NCBI GenBank assembly: GCA_963070105.1
Contig: OY718805.1
Span: forward strand, 3,153,501 to 3,217,500
DNA: 64,000 nt
Source: Litomosoides sigmodontis
Lineage: Eukaryota; Nematoda; Chromadorea; Rhabditida; Onchocercidae
Direction: 5' to 3'
Shown: positions 1 through 10,800 of the stretch, piece after piece
Position numbering within the stretch: position 1 is the first letter of the stretch
How the letters are laid out: the number at the start of each line of letters is the position of its first letter
Translations under genes and position numbers: made by a program
The notes under the pieces: model-generated
The model's database searches: none
What the model was told of the DNA's origin: nothing
What the model saw: the letters and a program-made list of their open reading frames with translations, nothing else

Positions 1-257
1 TTAGGTCCCTGCAACAGCTCCCAGTCAACTTCATTGACAAGCACCAGTATTCCCGGTCGGACACAGTCGCCATTGCTATCCACCAGCAAATGAGATCTTG
101 ACTTGTCTGGTATCATTGTATCATTAATATATCGTATCAAATCACTAACAGACAATGGTCCCGAATCATTTGGAACTTTCATATTCAATTCCTTTTGCAT
201 GTCGAACAACGATTCTACGCCACCAGAAAATTCGACTTTCAAACTTAAAATACCCAT
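1..257 (-). CDS. URM1: URM1 ubiquitin-related modifier, first exon, partial at left edge
   Basis: URM1 is a ubiquitin-fold sulfur carrier. Its C-terminal Gly-Gly is thiocarboxylated and supplies sulfur for 2-thiolation of the wobble uridine in cytosolic tRNA-Lys, -Gln and -Glu. The minus strand gives 85 codons from the ATG at 257-255. The N terminus MGILSLKVEFSGGVESLFD matches the first beta-hairpin of the family, and DCVRPGILVLVNEVDWELL near the edge matches the conserved RPGILVLIND.DWELL block. About 15 C-terminal residues, including the Gly-Gly, should lie left of the window. It is arranged head to head with the RBM28-like gene, 634 bp apart. Family identity is from remembered consensus; the match is strong and ungapped over most of the exon. 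Confidence 0.92.
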   Translation of the reverse strand, partial: MGILSLKVEFSGGVESLFDMQKELNMKVPNDSGPLSVSDLIRYINDTMIPDKSRSHLLVDSNGDCVRPGILVLVNEVDWELLQGP

Positions 258-891
258 GTTCAGTTTTGAACTGAAAATAGTTGTGGGAAAAAAACTTTTT
301 TAGAAACACCATAAGCTTACATATCTCAGGATCACATATGCTACAAAACATCGATGGAAAAGATCATTCTATTATTCATGCAACGAATTTGATGCACAAA
401 TTTGTTTTAAAATGAGTTCTATCAATTATTGCTTTCTTTCGCTGTGCAAAAAACACGCCTTTCTAATTATCATCTCTTAATTACATCTTTCGACTTATCA
501 CGTACGACATGCACGCATCCATTTCAACCCCAATACCTACTTTCGCAAGAAACACTTCCAATTGAAAGTGAAACCTACAGCATTTCCGATGAGAACTGTT
601 TTGTAATGCGGCCGATCAGGAGTCTCGTTTTGATTGGGTTAAAAATCTAGACTTGTTTTCAGTTCTGCGTGTGTTTTACAGGGATAGCAAAGTGGGGGAG
701 GAGACGGGCGTTAGGGAAGTAATAGTGAAGCATTCTTGCGTGAAAATTTTCTGACTTTATACAGCTTTACTTGAAGTAGATCTGAAACGTCTCGTGTCAC
801 GCTTAATTTGAAACCTCTTTTTGCCGGATGTTGTATGAAAATTTTTACCTAAGATTTATCATTGATGTTTTAGTGATAACTGTTGAAATAG
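258..891. promoter_or_regulatory. Shared upstream region between two divergent genes
   Basis: This 634 bp stretch separates the start codons of the URM1 gene (minus) and the RBM28-like gene (plus), so it should hold both promoters. I see no clear TATA box on either side. A possible splice acceptor, gatgttttag at 863-872, lies 19 bp before the plus-strand ATG and could accept a spliced leader. Small open frames here have no protein-like features. Confidence 0.5.
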
Positions 892-3800
892 ATGATAATA
901 GACATGTTACAGTCTACCCGAAGAGCATCATCTCTCCTGAAGGAAAAATGTTTGCGACAATCGATAGCTTTTGATAATGCTCATTTACAGATGACTGCGA
1001 AGAGAGGCAAAAACCAAAATTCTTTACATTTCGGGAATATTGGGGAGATGAGGAATGAGAAGAGTGAAGTGCGGAACACACCCAAATTTGACGTGATAAA
1101 AACTGAAGGATGTGATCAAGATAGCAATGATGCTAGGACTGATTCACGGTGCAAGTCATGGCGATTGATTGTGCGCAATTTACCATTTAAGGTGGATGTC
1201 TTAAGTTTGAGTTTCATTTCTGCAAAACTTATTTGACAAGTAGAACTTTTTACTGCAATGCATGGTAAAGGTTATTGGTATATAGTTAAAGCATGCTCAT
1301 TAACTGCGATATCTGTTTTCGTTAAGAATATTGTAATTGCTAGTATAACATGGTCCAGCTTTTTACATTTACATTTTTTAGCGTCGTGTAACTGATCCAT
1401 TCGTGTAACTGGCTTTTTCCCTAGTTGAAAGTGAAGAGGACAAAAATATTCTATGATGTTGAGAGATATCCATATTCAGTCCTTTATTCTTGTTTTCCAG
1501 ACGACACAGGAAGATTTGAAAGCGGTATTTGGTGATGTTGGTCCATGCAGTGAAATAGTTTTACCAAAATGCAAAGATAAACGATTCCCAAATTCATGTG
1601 CTGGTTTTGCGTTTATCCAGTTCCAGAAACGTCATGATGCTGTGAAATCCATTGAGAAATTAAATATGTCTGAGGTCAATTAAAACAATCCCGCACTATA
1701 TTAGTTGTTTTATTTGGAAGCAATTTTCGTCAAAATCTTTGGTATGTCTTCAGAAAAGGATAAAGGCAACAATTTTTTTTTTAAGATACTTGGAAGGAAA
1801 ATAGCGATCGATTGGGCTTTGTCAAAAGATACCTATGAGACGGCTGTACATGAAGGTTTGCCTTTGCTTTTTTGTGTTAAAGGCTCATATGTTTATGTTT
1901 TATAAACCTTATATGAATTTAAGTTTGAACGAAATATTCCCTGATGTCTATTTTGCTGTTCTAAATCTTTGAGGGGTTCATACGAATAGAATTTCTAACT
2001 GAATTTGCTAAAGCTACTCTTATGAAATTCATGTTATTCCAGGAAAGCAAAGGAATCAAGAAGTTAAAGAAGAAATCAAACAAGAGATTGAGTCGGACGA
2101 TGGCAGTATTGTTGAGAGTGAAGGAGGCAACAGTGAGATCAAGGAAGAAGTGCCAAGCGAGGACTTATCTGGTGATAGTACTTACGAAGTTGAAGGAAAG
2201 GAAAAACAAAGTGGACGAGAATTCAAAGAGGATAAAGCAATATTAGAAGAGCGTGTCATATTCATTAGGTTAATAGTTTGGTGTTTTGGTAAAAATATCG
2301 TGAATAACAAATTGAAATGTTGTGGTAACTTCTCAGCGAAACATTTTGATTCAGCAACATGGGAGGATGGAAGTTGGCTGTTCGGAGTCACTCTTTTTTT
2401 TTTTGAAAAATTATCAAAAGTTTGAATTCAGTATATTTTTGAAATTTCGTTCTGGAATGTCTGTTTTAGAAATTTATCATACGAAACAACGGATAAAGAC
2501 TTGAAGGAAGCCTTGTCGAAGTTTGGGAACATTTCATTGGCAATTCTTTGCTGCTACGCTGGTAGTGGACATCCAAAGGGAACTGCTTTTGTACATTTTG
2601 AAGCAGCTGATGAAGCAAAGAAATGTCTGTTAGCTATGAATCAGGTAAGTGTTGATTTCTTGTAGTAATTCGAAAAAAAACTTAGTAATTGAACTACTCC
2701 TAATGATATGGGTTGAATAAGGTCTTCTAGTATTGGTTATAACGGTTGCTTTTACTGGCTCGTAGGAGCAGGTTGCCGTTTTGTTATTAGATTTTGATGG
2801 CAGTGTTTTAGGCTCCTGGCATTTCAATTGGCGGTCGTCGAATTTTTGGTCATCAGGCACTTCCAAGAAGTGAAGCAGCAAAAATTGAAAAGGTATTAAT
2901 TGACTTAGAAGTTAGCTTTGTTACGGGAGGTACTAATGGGAAAGTTATGCTGATGACATTTTTTGATTTCGCTCTTCAGTAGTGCTTGCTTTTCCTTTGC
3001 CTTTTATTTTTTTTTTGGTGGTGATTAGTGGTATTATATTTACTGTAAGGTAGTTTCTAATGCATATAACTGTTTGAGAAAAATGATTTTCAGCACATTA
3101 TTCTATTGCACTTATTACATTTGTAATAAATAGCACTTTTTTTTTAAAGGACAAGCTAACAAAAAAGCCAAAAGACAAACGGAATCTTTTCCTTCTACGT
3201 GCTGGCTTTATACGACCTGGTACAACTGCTGCGGCGGGTATGAGTGAAGCAGATGCCGAAAAGCGTGCACGTTTGGCAGTAGCTGCACGACAAAAGCTAA
3301 AGAACCTTCATATGTACATGTTCATTGAGTTTTATTACATCAAGAGAAGTTTTATTATGCCAAAATGTCCAAATCAATGACAAACTAGAACTTTCATAGT
3401 TGCACTATGAAAGTTCTAGTTTATCGTTGATTTACGTACTTTAATATGCAATATTTTTTTCATATTATCCGTTTCACTTACTTGCCAGTATTAATTATCG
3501 CTTTGTAGGCTAAAAAACTTTCTAACTGTACATGACAAATAGGAAATTAGGCAGGCCTACCAGGAAACTTGCTATCTTACCTCATGAACCACAGTTCTAT
3601 ATAATTGAATATATCCTTATTACTGATTTGAGTCAAGGTCTCAGGATTAGAAGAATAAAATTTAGCCCTAATAGAGTTGATCAATGAATCTGGACTTGCA
3701 GGTTTGTGTCTCCGACGCGTTTGGTTATTCATAATTTACCGAAATCTTTAACTGATAAAGCTCTCAGATCGATATGCTTTATTGCAGCTGGCAATCCTGA

Positions 3801-4796
3801 TGCAAAAATAAATGAAGTATAAATGAAGCTTTTGAATTTAAAAATATAAAAATATTGATTCTTCAAGTTATTCAACTTCGCTCTGTCTAAAGTGCCCCTC
3901 GTCATTTTTTGCTCACTTTGTTAAAAAACATTCTTTCGCTTTCAGTAATACATTAGCCCATCATAATGTTGTGAGTTCAGTAAAGTTGTTAATACATTTG
4001 CATCACTTTCAGTGTCGGATTTGGCGAGATAAAAGTAAATTAAGTGCTTCTGGAGAAGCTTTATCTCGAGGTTTTGGATTTGTCAATTTTTTGAACCATC
4101 AGGATGCCTTATCAGCTATGAAGCACTTAAATAATAATCCAGACATATTCACTAAGGAACAGGTTTTTTTTAACTGAAGTTTTTACCAGAGTAAAGCGTA
4201 GAACTTAAAAAGCTACTTATTTTGAAAATTGCTCATATGGTTTTGGTAAGTAGCGTGCGATTATTTTCGTGTAAAATTGGAAATGTGCGATGCATCATTT
4301 TGAGTGTTCTACATTACCCGCGATTTGAAACTTATTAATACTTACAGAGACCGATTGTTGAGTTTTCAATCGAAAACTTGGCTGCTCTTCGACTTCGTGA
4401 GTCAAGATTAAAAAAATCACAGTACAACCAATCATGTAATGAACAAATTACTAATGGTAAGAATAAACAGGATTTGGAGCAAACAAAAAAGCATCTTTCG
4501 GCTGGTGGACAAAGGCCTCTTCCTTCTTATTTGGGACCTAAAATTCGACGAAGAGATGCGAATATGAAGAAGGCTCAAGTAAACGCTAAGAAATTTTCAT
4601 TTCAGCTTTTAATTTCTTGGACTGGTTTTCAAATTTTTCTTAATTTTAGATAAAGGGAAAAATTTTAACCTTTTAGGTGAAAGGAAAAATTAGCAAGAAA
4701 AGAAAACTACCGATGAGAATATCTGAATCAGCAACGAAGAAGAAAAAGCCAAATAGTTCCAAACAGCTTACAAAATATCTTACTCTGTCATGCTGA
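892..4796 (+). CDS. RBM28: RBM28/Nop4-type nucleolar RNA-binding protein, 11 exons
   Basis: Exons: 892-1191, 1501-1674, 1786-1855, 2043-2268, 2470-2644, 2812-2892, 3150-3313, 3702-3816, 4013-4162, 4348-4578, 4677-4796. They join in frame to 601 aa with GT..AG introns throughout. Three RRMs are visible: about 90-175 (RNP2 LIVRNL, RNP1 CAGFAFIQF, then GRKIAIDWALSK, matching GRTVAVDWAVAK of RBM28), 252-340 (RNP2 VIFIRNL, RNP1 KGTAFVHF) and 403-482 (LVIHNLPKSL, RGFGFVNF). An acidic linker separates the first two. The NNNP...RPIVEFSIENL stretch and the Lys/Arg-rich C terminus are typical of RBM28. The family acts in the nucleolus in assembly of the large ribosomal subunit. The N-terminal RRM of four-RRM homologues is not visible. 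The ATG at 904 is an alternative start. A polyadenylation signal AATAAA lies at 4938-4943. Confidence 0.9.
3371..3433. repeat. Near-perfect inverted repeat (hairpin) in RBM28-like intron 7
   Basis: The arms 3371-3399 and 3405-3433 are reverse complements over 29 bp with two mismatches, separated by a 5 nt loop (ttgca). The 18 bp next to the loop pair perfectly. It lies wholly inside the intron 3314-3701, on the sense strand of the host gene. It could be a small-RNA precursor, a short foldback element, or a chance duplication; the very small loop is unusual for a microRNA. Confidence 0.75.
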
Positions 4797-6012
4797 TGTA
4801 CTAATTTACGGTTGTACAAGTGAACTGTGTGAGTGTTAACTCGAATATTATGATGGCGATTTATAGTTGATGTTTTAGCTGTCTTTAAGTTCTATAAGTC
4901 AATAGAAGCATGACAGGTTCCATTTGATTCCACTTTTAATAAAAAATAAGCAATGCTTTGCATCGTCTCGAATTTTAACTTCATGCTTACCACGCAATTT
5001 GTAGGTAGGAAAATGAATTTTAACTTGCGGAAAATGGTGTTTGATTTTGTTGTTGTGCTTTATCTTCACTTTGTAGAGACTGATAATGACTTAAAAACAA
5101 GAAAAGATGCTAATATGGAAATTCGTTGTGAAATGTAAGGTGTTCTTTCTGCTTCGTACTCTTCTGGTAGGCAAAAAAACTCTTTTGTTTATGAAAGCTT
5201 GTTGTAATAAAGTTGCTAGTCTTCATACATTTGTTATTTTTGGCATATTTATAAAATGAAATAAAGTTGGCTGTTTTTAAAAATGCGTGTATTGTCTTCA
5301 ATTGTTTCTTACATAACTGTAGTTTAATCAGCAAACATTATTTTTAGTGGTAGAATTTTTTTTTTAATTTTGTTCGGAGGAATTTTTCATTGAAGGGTTG
5401 GAAATCATTAGAAAGGTACTCCAGTATCGAAATGGCTGTTTTTTTACGTTCGTATTACCAATAAATTTCTGGAGAGCTACCTACGTTTTTCTGTCTTCGT
5501 TTTTAGATCAAATTGGTGAATATGCCGCGACTATGATGGAAAAGTTCGACTAGGTGGACTTGATGCATATGTAAGTTTTTTAAGTTCAATCCACGATTCT
5601 TGGTTGCGGCCTTAAGAAGCTTTCTACACTAACTAACATGTCAGTGATTGCTCTCGAATTTATGTATTGAGATATTCATGTGATTTCAGTTTTTTTTTAT
5701 TATTTTTTGCGTAGAGTATGTGTTTTGCTGTTAGGTATGTTTTTATTCCCTCAAAGAAGGCTAATGTTGAATGAGGTTTATTGAGATATTATTGGGTTAA
5801 CGGTCGTATGTGATTAAAATCCAGCTCATTAGTTTTGCGAACGAGGTTGTAAAAAATAGATTTGTAGTTACATATCCATTCTTCATTGATAAAACTATTA
5901 ATATTCTTCTGACTAAACTGTGTGGGAATTAAGTAACTGATTTGTTTGGCTGACAAAATTAGGATAGTTACGAATTTCAGTCTTTCACTTAGAATCAGAA
6001 ATTTTGCTTTAG
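4797..6012. other. Intergenic region with RBM28-like 3' end and EARS2-like upstream sequence
   Basis: The region starts with the 3' UTR of the RBM28-like gene (AATAAA at 4938-4943). No recognisable gene follows. An exon-like block near 5506-5570 has a tttttag acceptor and an atgtaagttt donor but no frame open throughout, so at best it is untranslated leader. It ends with gctttag immediately before the next coding start, a likely splice or trans-splice acceptor. Confidence 0.5.
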
Positions 6013-6013
6013 G

Positions 6014-7144
6014 ATGCGTCGTTTATCTCAATGTTCGGAAACTGCCAGAGAAGTTCGCTTGGTGGTACGAATCAGTAGTGATCGTTTGTCTTTGGAAGGA
6101 TTACGACGAGCATTGTATAACTTCTTGTTTGCCAGAGCTAACAGCGGGAAATTTATCTTGCATTTGGGTCTGAATATGCACGGAAGACAGCCACGGGCAA
6201 AAAAAATTGAGGCGATTTTGGATCGGTTTGGGCTGGAGCGTGATGAAGGACCTGGAACAGGTGGACCATTTGCTCCTTACTCTGTTGCGAAACGCCTGAA
6301 AACATATGCTGATGTGGTGGAACGGTTGATTGATGCTGGTTTAGCATACCGATGCTTCTGTTGTAGTGATACGTGGAAAGAAATAGATCCAGTAAAAAAA
6401 GAACCAGCAAAACTACTTCCCTGTTCAAAGCAATGTTTCCTAAAAACGCGGAGTGAATCCAAAAGTATGGCATCGGATGGCTTGTCTCATGCTGTTCGCT
6501 TAAGAATTCCTAATCGAGCGTACTCGTATCAAGATGTAGTGCAAGGCCAGCTGTCTAAACATCTACCTGCAACGGATCAGCTGTTGCTGAGGCCAGATTT
6601 CATGCCATCATCATTTTTCTCAGATACTGTTGATAATCATACTCTTTGTGCCAGTCATCACGTCGCGTCCTCGTCTCGTGATTTCTTTCAACTTCCTATC
6701 TGCGATGCGTTGCAATGGTATTTGCCGATATTTATAAATATTGGAAGTTTGCAGCTTCGTAGTGGTTCACGATTATTAACATATAATAATGCGCGAAGTT
6801 ATGTTAGGACGTATAGTTCAATTAACGAGTTATCAATTTTAAATTTTCTACTAGCTGGTCGTGGCATACGGAAGACCAGCTGTAGAAGTGGTCCGTTGTA
6901 CAGTATCGATGAAATGATTGCTCAATTTGATGTCAGTACTATCACCAATAAAGCATTATTGATGAACACATATAAATTAATGAAACCAGAGCGGCAGGAA
7001 AAATTGCTAGAACAGCAGCTTGAATTAGATGAAGAGGTTCGTCTATTGGATATGTTTGATAAGAATTTCTTCGGAGATATGAAATTCTCGGATTCGTTAT
7101 CTGAAAGTTCGGAGTTTATACCAGACTCGATATCAGACAGATGA
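6014..7144 (+). CDS. EARS2-like protein lacking synthetase catalytic motifs, single exon
   Basis: A 376 aa intronless frame, homologous to mitochondrial glutamyl-tRNA synthetase over about residues 17-320. Conserved stretches include LRRALYNFLFAR (30-41), KKIEAILDRFGLERDEG (63-79), PYSVAKRLKTYADVVERLI (88-106), a CFCC...CSKQC cysteine cluster (114-141), HAVRLRIP (159-166) and DNHTLCASHHV (207-217). The ATP and active-site signatures are gone. The HIGH segment (family FAPSPTG.LH.GGLR) reads ISSDRLSLEGLR; the family LRLEDTD reads LHLGLNMHG; the KMSKS equivalent (family GSKLSKR) reads GSRLLTY. The protein is also shorter than EARS2 (about 520 aa) and lacks most of the anticodon-binding region. 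The N terminus is Arg-rich and could be a mitochondrial presequence. The ATG follows a tttag acceptor by one base, consistent with a spliced leader. AATAAA lies at 7432-7437. It is probably a retained pseudoenzyme rather than a decayed copy, because the frame is intact. Confidence 0.85.
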   Translation: MRRLSQCSETAREVRLVVRISSDRLSLEGLRRALYNFLFARANSGKFILHLGLNMHGRQPRAKKIEAILDRFGLERDEGPGTGGPFAPYSVAKRLKTYADVVERLIDAGLAYRCFCCSDTWKEIDPVKKEPAKLLPCSKQCFLKTRSESKSMASDGLSHAVRLRIPNRAYSYQDVVQGQLSKHLPATDQLLLRPDFMPSSFFSDTVDNHTLCASHHVASSSRDFFQLPICDALQWYLPIFINIGSLQLRSGSRLLTYNNARSYVRTYSSINELSILNFLLAGRGIRKTSCRSGPLYSIDEMIAQFDVSTITNKALLMNTYKLMKPERQEKLLEQQLELDEEVRLLDMFDKNFFGDMKFSDSLSESSEFIPDSISDR

Positions 7145-7727
7145 TATGAAGGTATTTGACATCGATTATGGAAGCATTCCGTAAGATTTGATTATAGTCT
7201 TCAAACTTAATGCTTTCCGAATTTTTTCTAACTCATAGAACTGCAAATTAACGTTAAGCAAATTGAATGTTCATTAATTAGTTATAAATTTTTTTCGAAT
7301 GTGGTTTATGTGGCTTATCTAGCATACATTTGCACGCTTTTCGTATTCATTCCTTGAAGTATACGAAATTGTAATTTATATTGTTAGTTGTCCGTTTTTT
7401 TCCTTTATTTGTAATGTAGAAATGTTAAATGAATAAATAGACGTGTTCTTCACAACCTAATTCTCAGCATAATAAATTTGATGCGAAGTTCCATTGATGT
7501 TACATGATGCTGTATGCTTGCATGTAGTGTACTGTTGGATCTCATGGATTTTCCGTGTTGTCTGGAAAGGCTGCGATAATCCCCCGAAATCCTTTACGGT
7601 CTGAAAAAATATAGTCTAATGCGTATGGGAAGAATTTTGAGAGGTTTTAACTGATTAGGAAATGCGAGCAACTAAAGTAACAATGGTGAAGTGCAGGGGG
7701 AATGTATCTGAAATGTAGCATTCGTTA
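7145..7727. other. Intergenic region, 3' UTR of EARS2-like gene
   Basis: AT-rich sequence with the polyadenylation signal at 7432-7437. I see no coding exon in it. Its right end presumably holds the promoter or trans-splice region of the next plus-strand gene. Confidence 0.5.
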
Positions 7728-7859
7728 GTGAATTACATACGAGTAGTAATGTTACCTGGTCAATTGATTCAAGTTAGGTATTTAGATCCTGCTAAGTTGA
7801 AATTTGGGTTGTTAGCTTTATCTTGTTACAGATTTCATCTGGACTTTATTTGGAGTGTA

Positions 7860-10800
7860 ATGCACGACGATAATAGTTATAGATTGCGAGAATTTTTGAA
7901 GAAAGTTAGAAGTTCGCCTGTCATCTACGATGATCATTGGATTGAAAGGCTGGTGAAAGCTCTACCCAAAGGTTTGCTTTTTTTTTGAACTTTTGAATTT
8001 GTTTATATCCATTTCATGTTCTTTCATGTTAAAGATGTCAACAAGGTGATGAAGTCCTTTCTACGTCTGCTAAAAAAGATTTTGCTAGTGAGAAGGAAAT
8101 GCAGTTTGAAGTTTAGCTTGAAGGCTTTCTGGAAAGCAAGGATGTTTGAGACCTTTTCTTAAGATGAACTGGTATTAATGACGGTGCATTCATAACAAGT
8201 TAACAGCAGTAGGTCAGTGCATGATTTAAGACAGATAATTTTGGAAGAAATTAAACTTTGTATCGACTCACTGATTTCAGGTAACAAAACAAATGATGTA
8301 TTAATTGAGTCGTTAAAATTTGGAGCAGACGAACTAGCAAATCAAAGCAACTTCTATTTCATTCATCTCAGTTTAATCAGGGAGGTGAGCGATGAATGAG
8401 ATGAATTGATTGTTGTAAATTTAAAAGGGTAGAATAAGGAAAGAATGAAGTAATTTGATCTGAAACTTGGAAAGGATTGTAAACATACTTGTGCATTTAT
8501 GATTTTCTATGAATTTCAGGTTACGTTCGAATTTTTGTTTTATTAACTACGAAACATTCTGAATTCATCGCCTTTTTAAGATAGTATCGAACGGTGATGA
8601 AGATTTATGGGGCTGCGATTTTGTCAAAGATGTTGTTAGGCATTTTTTGGGCTGTTCAACTTTTGATGGTTTGGCAGTAGTTATGAATGCTTTGTTTATG
8701 CTTTATTGCGAATTGGAGGAAAAGAATTTTTCTTATGAAGATGAAGGTATTGTGCTACATTTTTGGATTTTGATGATCAAAGTAGATTAGGTTTTTTTAG
8801 TCGAAAGGGCTAAAAAAACTGACATCATTTAATTCAAATCTTGATAAGAACAGCTTTCAAATTTAATAAAATCTATTCTCGAGTTTCTGAATTGTAAGGT
8901 GTTAGCTGAGTAAAGGTAGAATATGTGGAAGATTTCTTTTTAACTTTCCGAAAGTTGCGTTAGTGAATCATAATCACGAGCAATTTTTGCTTCTGAACGT
9001 ATCTTCCCGTCGTGTTTCATGTGTTTACAGCAACTACAAGATTGATTAAATGATATAAATCAAATAACAGAACTTTTTTTAGAGTGCCCATGCGTTTTAG
9101 GTGCATGCTTTATTCAGATGAGAGTGCACCTGTAGCAATATTTTGCTAATGACCGTTGTTTGATTTACGTTTTTTTAGAAGTAGTTCAGAAAGGCCTTCA
9201 ATTGCTGAATGACAATATAGATTCAGCTCTGAATATAACCATATTTAATTATTTGGACAAAATATTTGGAAGGAAATATAATAGTTGTTGGGCTTCTGCT
9301 GTTATTGAGCTACTGAAGAAGAGCAGTTCCGGATCGTCAGATAAATACACAGGAAGTTCGGTATGGCGGAAGAGGTTAATTCTTGTCTTTTTGTGATTTT
9401 TGCCAATTTGTAATTCAACTCACCAATTACAGAAATTCATATAATTATGAAATTTCTAGCACAATCAATTAAATTTTTGGATTCAGTGCTATGCATATGT
9501 TGTAAATTGCCTTTTTCATGTATTTAATGTTTTCATCCGCATTTTATTTCTAGACTATCGCAACTTCTATTACATGATCCAAGTGTGATAACCGTAGACC
9601 AGTCGCGAGAAATTTTCATGTTGGCAAAAAGCCTTGAAAATGGAACTGAACATATTAACGTTTCTGAATGCAAAATTGTGTCGATCAATTTTCATTTTTG
9701 CAAGCTATTATCTGAACTTGTGTGAGTGAAGAAGCACCGCTTCCTTTTATTTTTTTTGTTATTGTTTTAATTTTTGAATTCAACAGCTGCTTGGAAGAAA
9801 TTCTATAGTCTATAGTATATTAAATAGTATTTGGACTAAAACACACGAATGAAATTGGGATTTCATATTATTTTTTTGGTCGGATTTCTATCCATCACTA
9901 ACTTCAAAATGTTGACTACCTTAACTTGTGTTAAATTCGAAATCAGTCATATTTTAACCAAGCAATTAAGAAATCAAGTAATGAAATGATGCTTAGTAAA
10001 ATAGGATTTCATGGAAAGGTATTTTCTGATAGCCTTAAATGAACTGATTTTTATAGGCAACAAAAGAAAATGGATGCGAAGATATTTTACGATGAGGGCT
10101 GGTGTTGTGTTCACATCAGAAATGAAATTTTGTTGCACTTAATTGCTATGTAAGTTTTTTTGGTTGTCATTGTTATGCTACAGTATGAATTTTGTTCCGG
10201 TGTTCGTTTAAGATTTAGGAGATAAGTAGCATCTTATATCTTTACTGTGTTGTGTTCCGTAGATTGTCTATAAATCTCTAATTAGCTAAATAGCGTGATG
10301 TGAAGTAACAAAAAAGCGTAATAGTTTTAGCATAACTAATAAAAACTTTAACCTGCTTATTGTGATTTGAGTTGGTGAGAACTTGAGCATTGTACTTTTA
10401 ACTCAATTGGGACTTGAGCTTTGTGCTTGTAACTCAATTTTTTGTTTTTCTTAGGGAACCGATGATAGTTACATTTTGATTTCTCCCATATATTACGGTT
10501 TCACTTATTGATTGCGATAATTTAGAGGACGTACAGAGTTAAGAAAACTTGTGTGGGATACTCCAAATTTACGCTTGTTGGATTTGGTGGAATTAGGAAA
10601 TCATTCAGATAAAGGTGAGTTCTTACCCTGATTTAACTCTATAGATCTCTTTTTTCTTCAGAATGAGGTTTCGCCTATCACTTAATTTTCGAGCTTTGCG
10701 TTAGACAAAAAACAAAAAGATAAAAAGACTATTTTTTTCATTCTTATATATATAATTAACTATTTGCTTTTTCCTATATTGGCAGACTATTTGGATCGAG

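Noticed and set aside
166..351. 61-codon minus-strand frame with ATG
   Set aside because: Overlaps URM1 in another frame and has no protein-like pattern.
5946..6173. 75-codon frame overlapping the start of the EARS2-like gene
   Set aside because: Wrong frame; the homologous residues are all in the frame starting at 6014.
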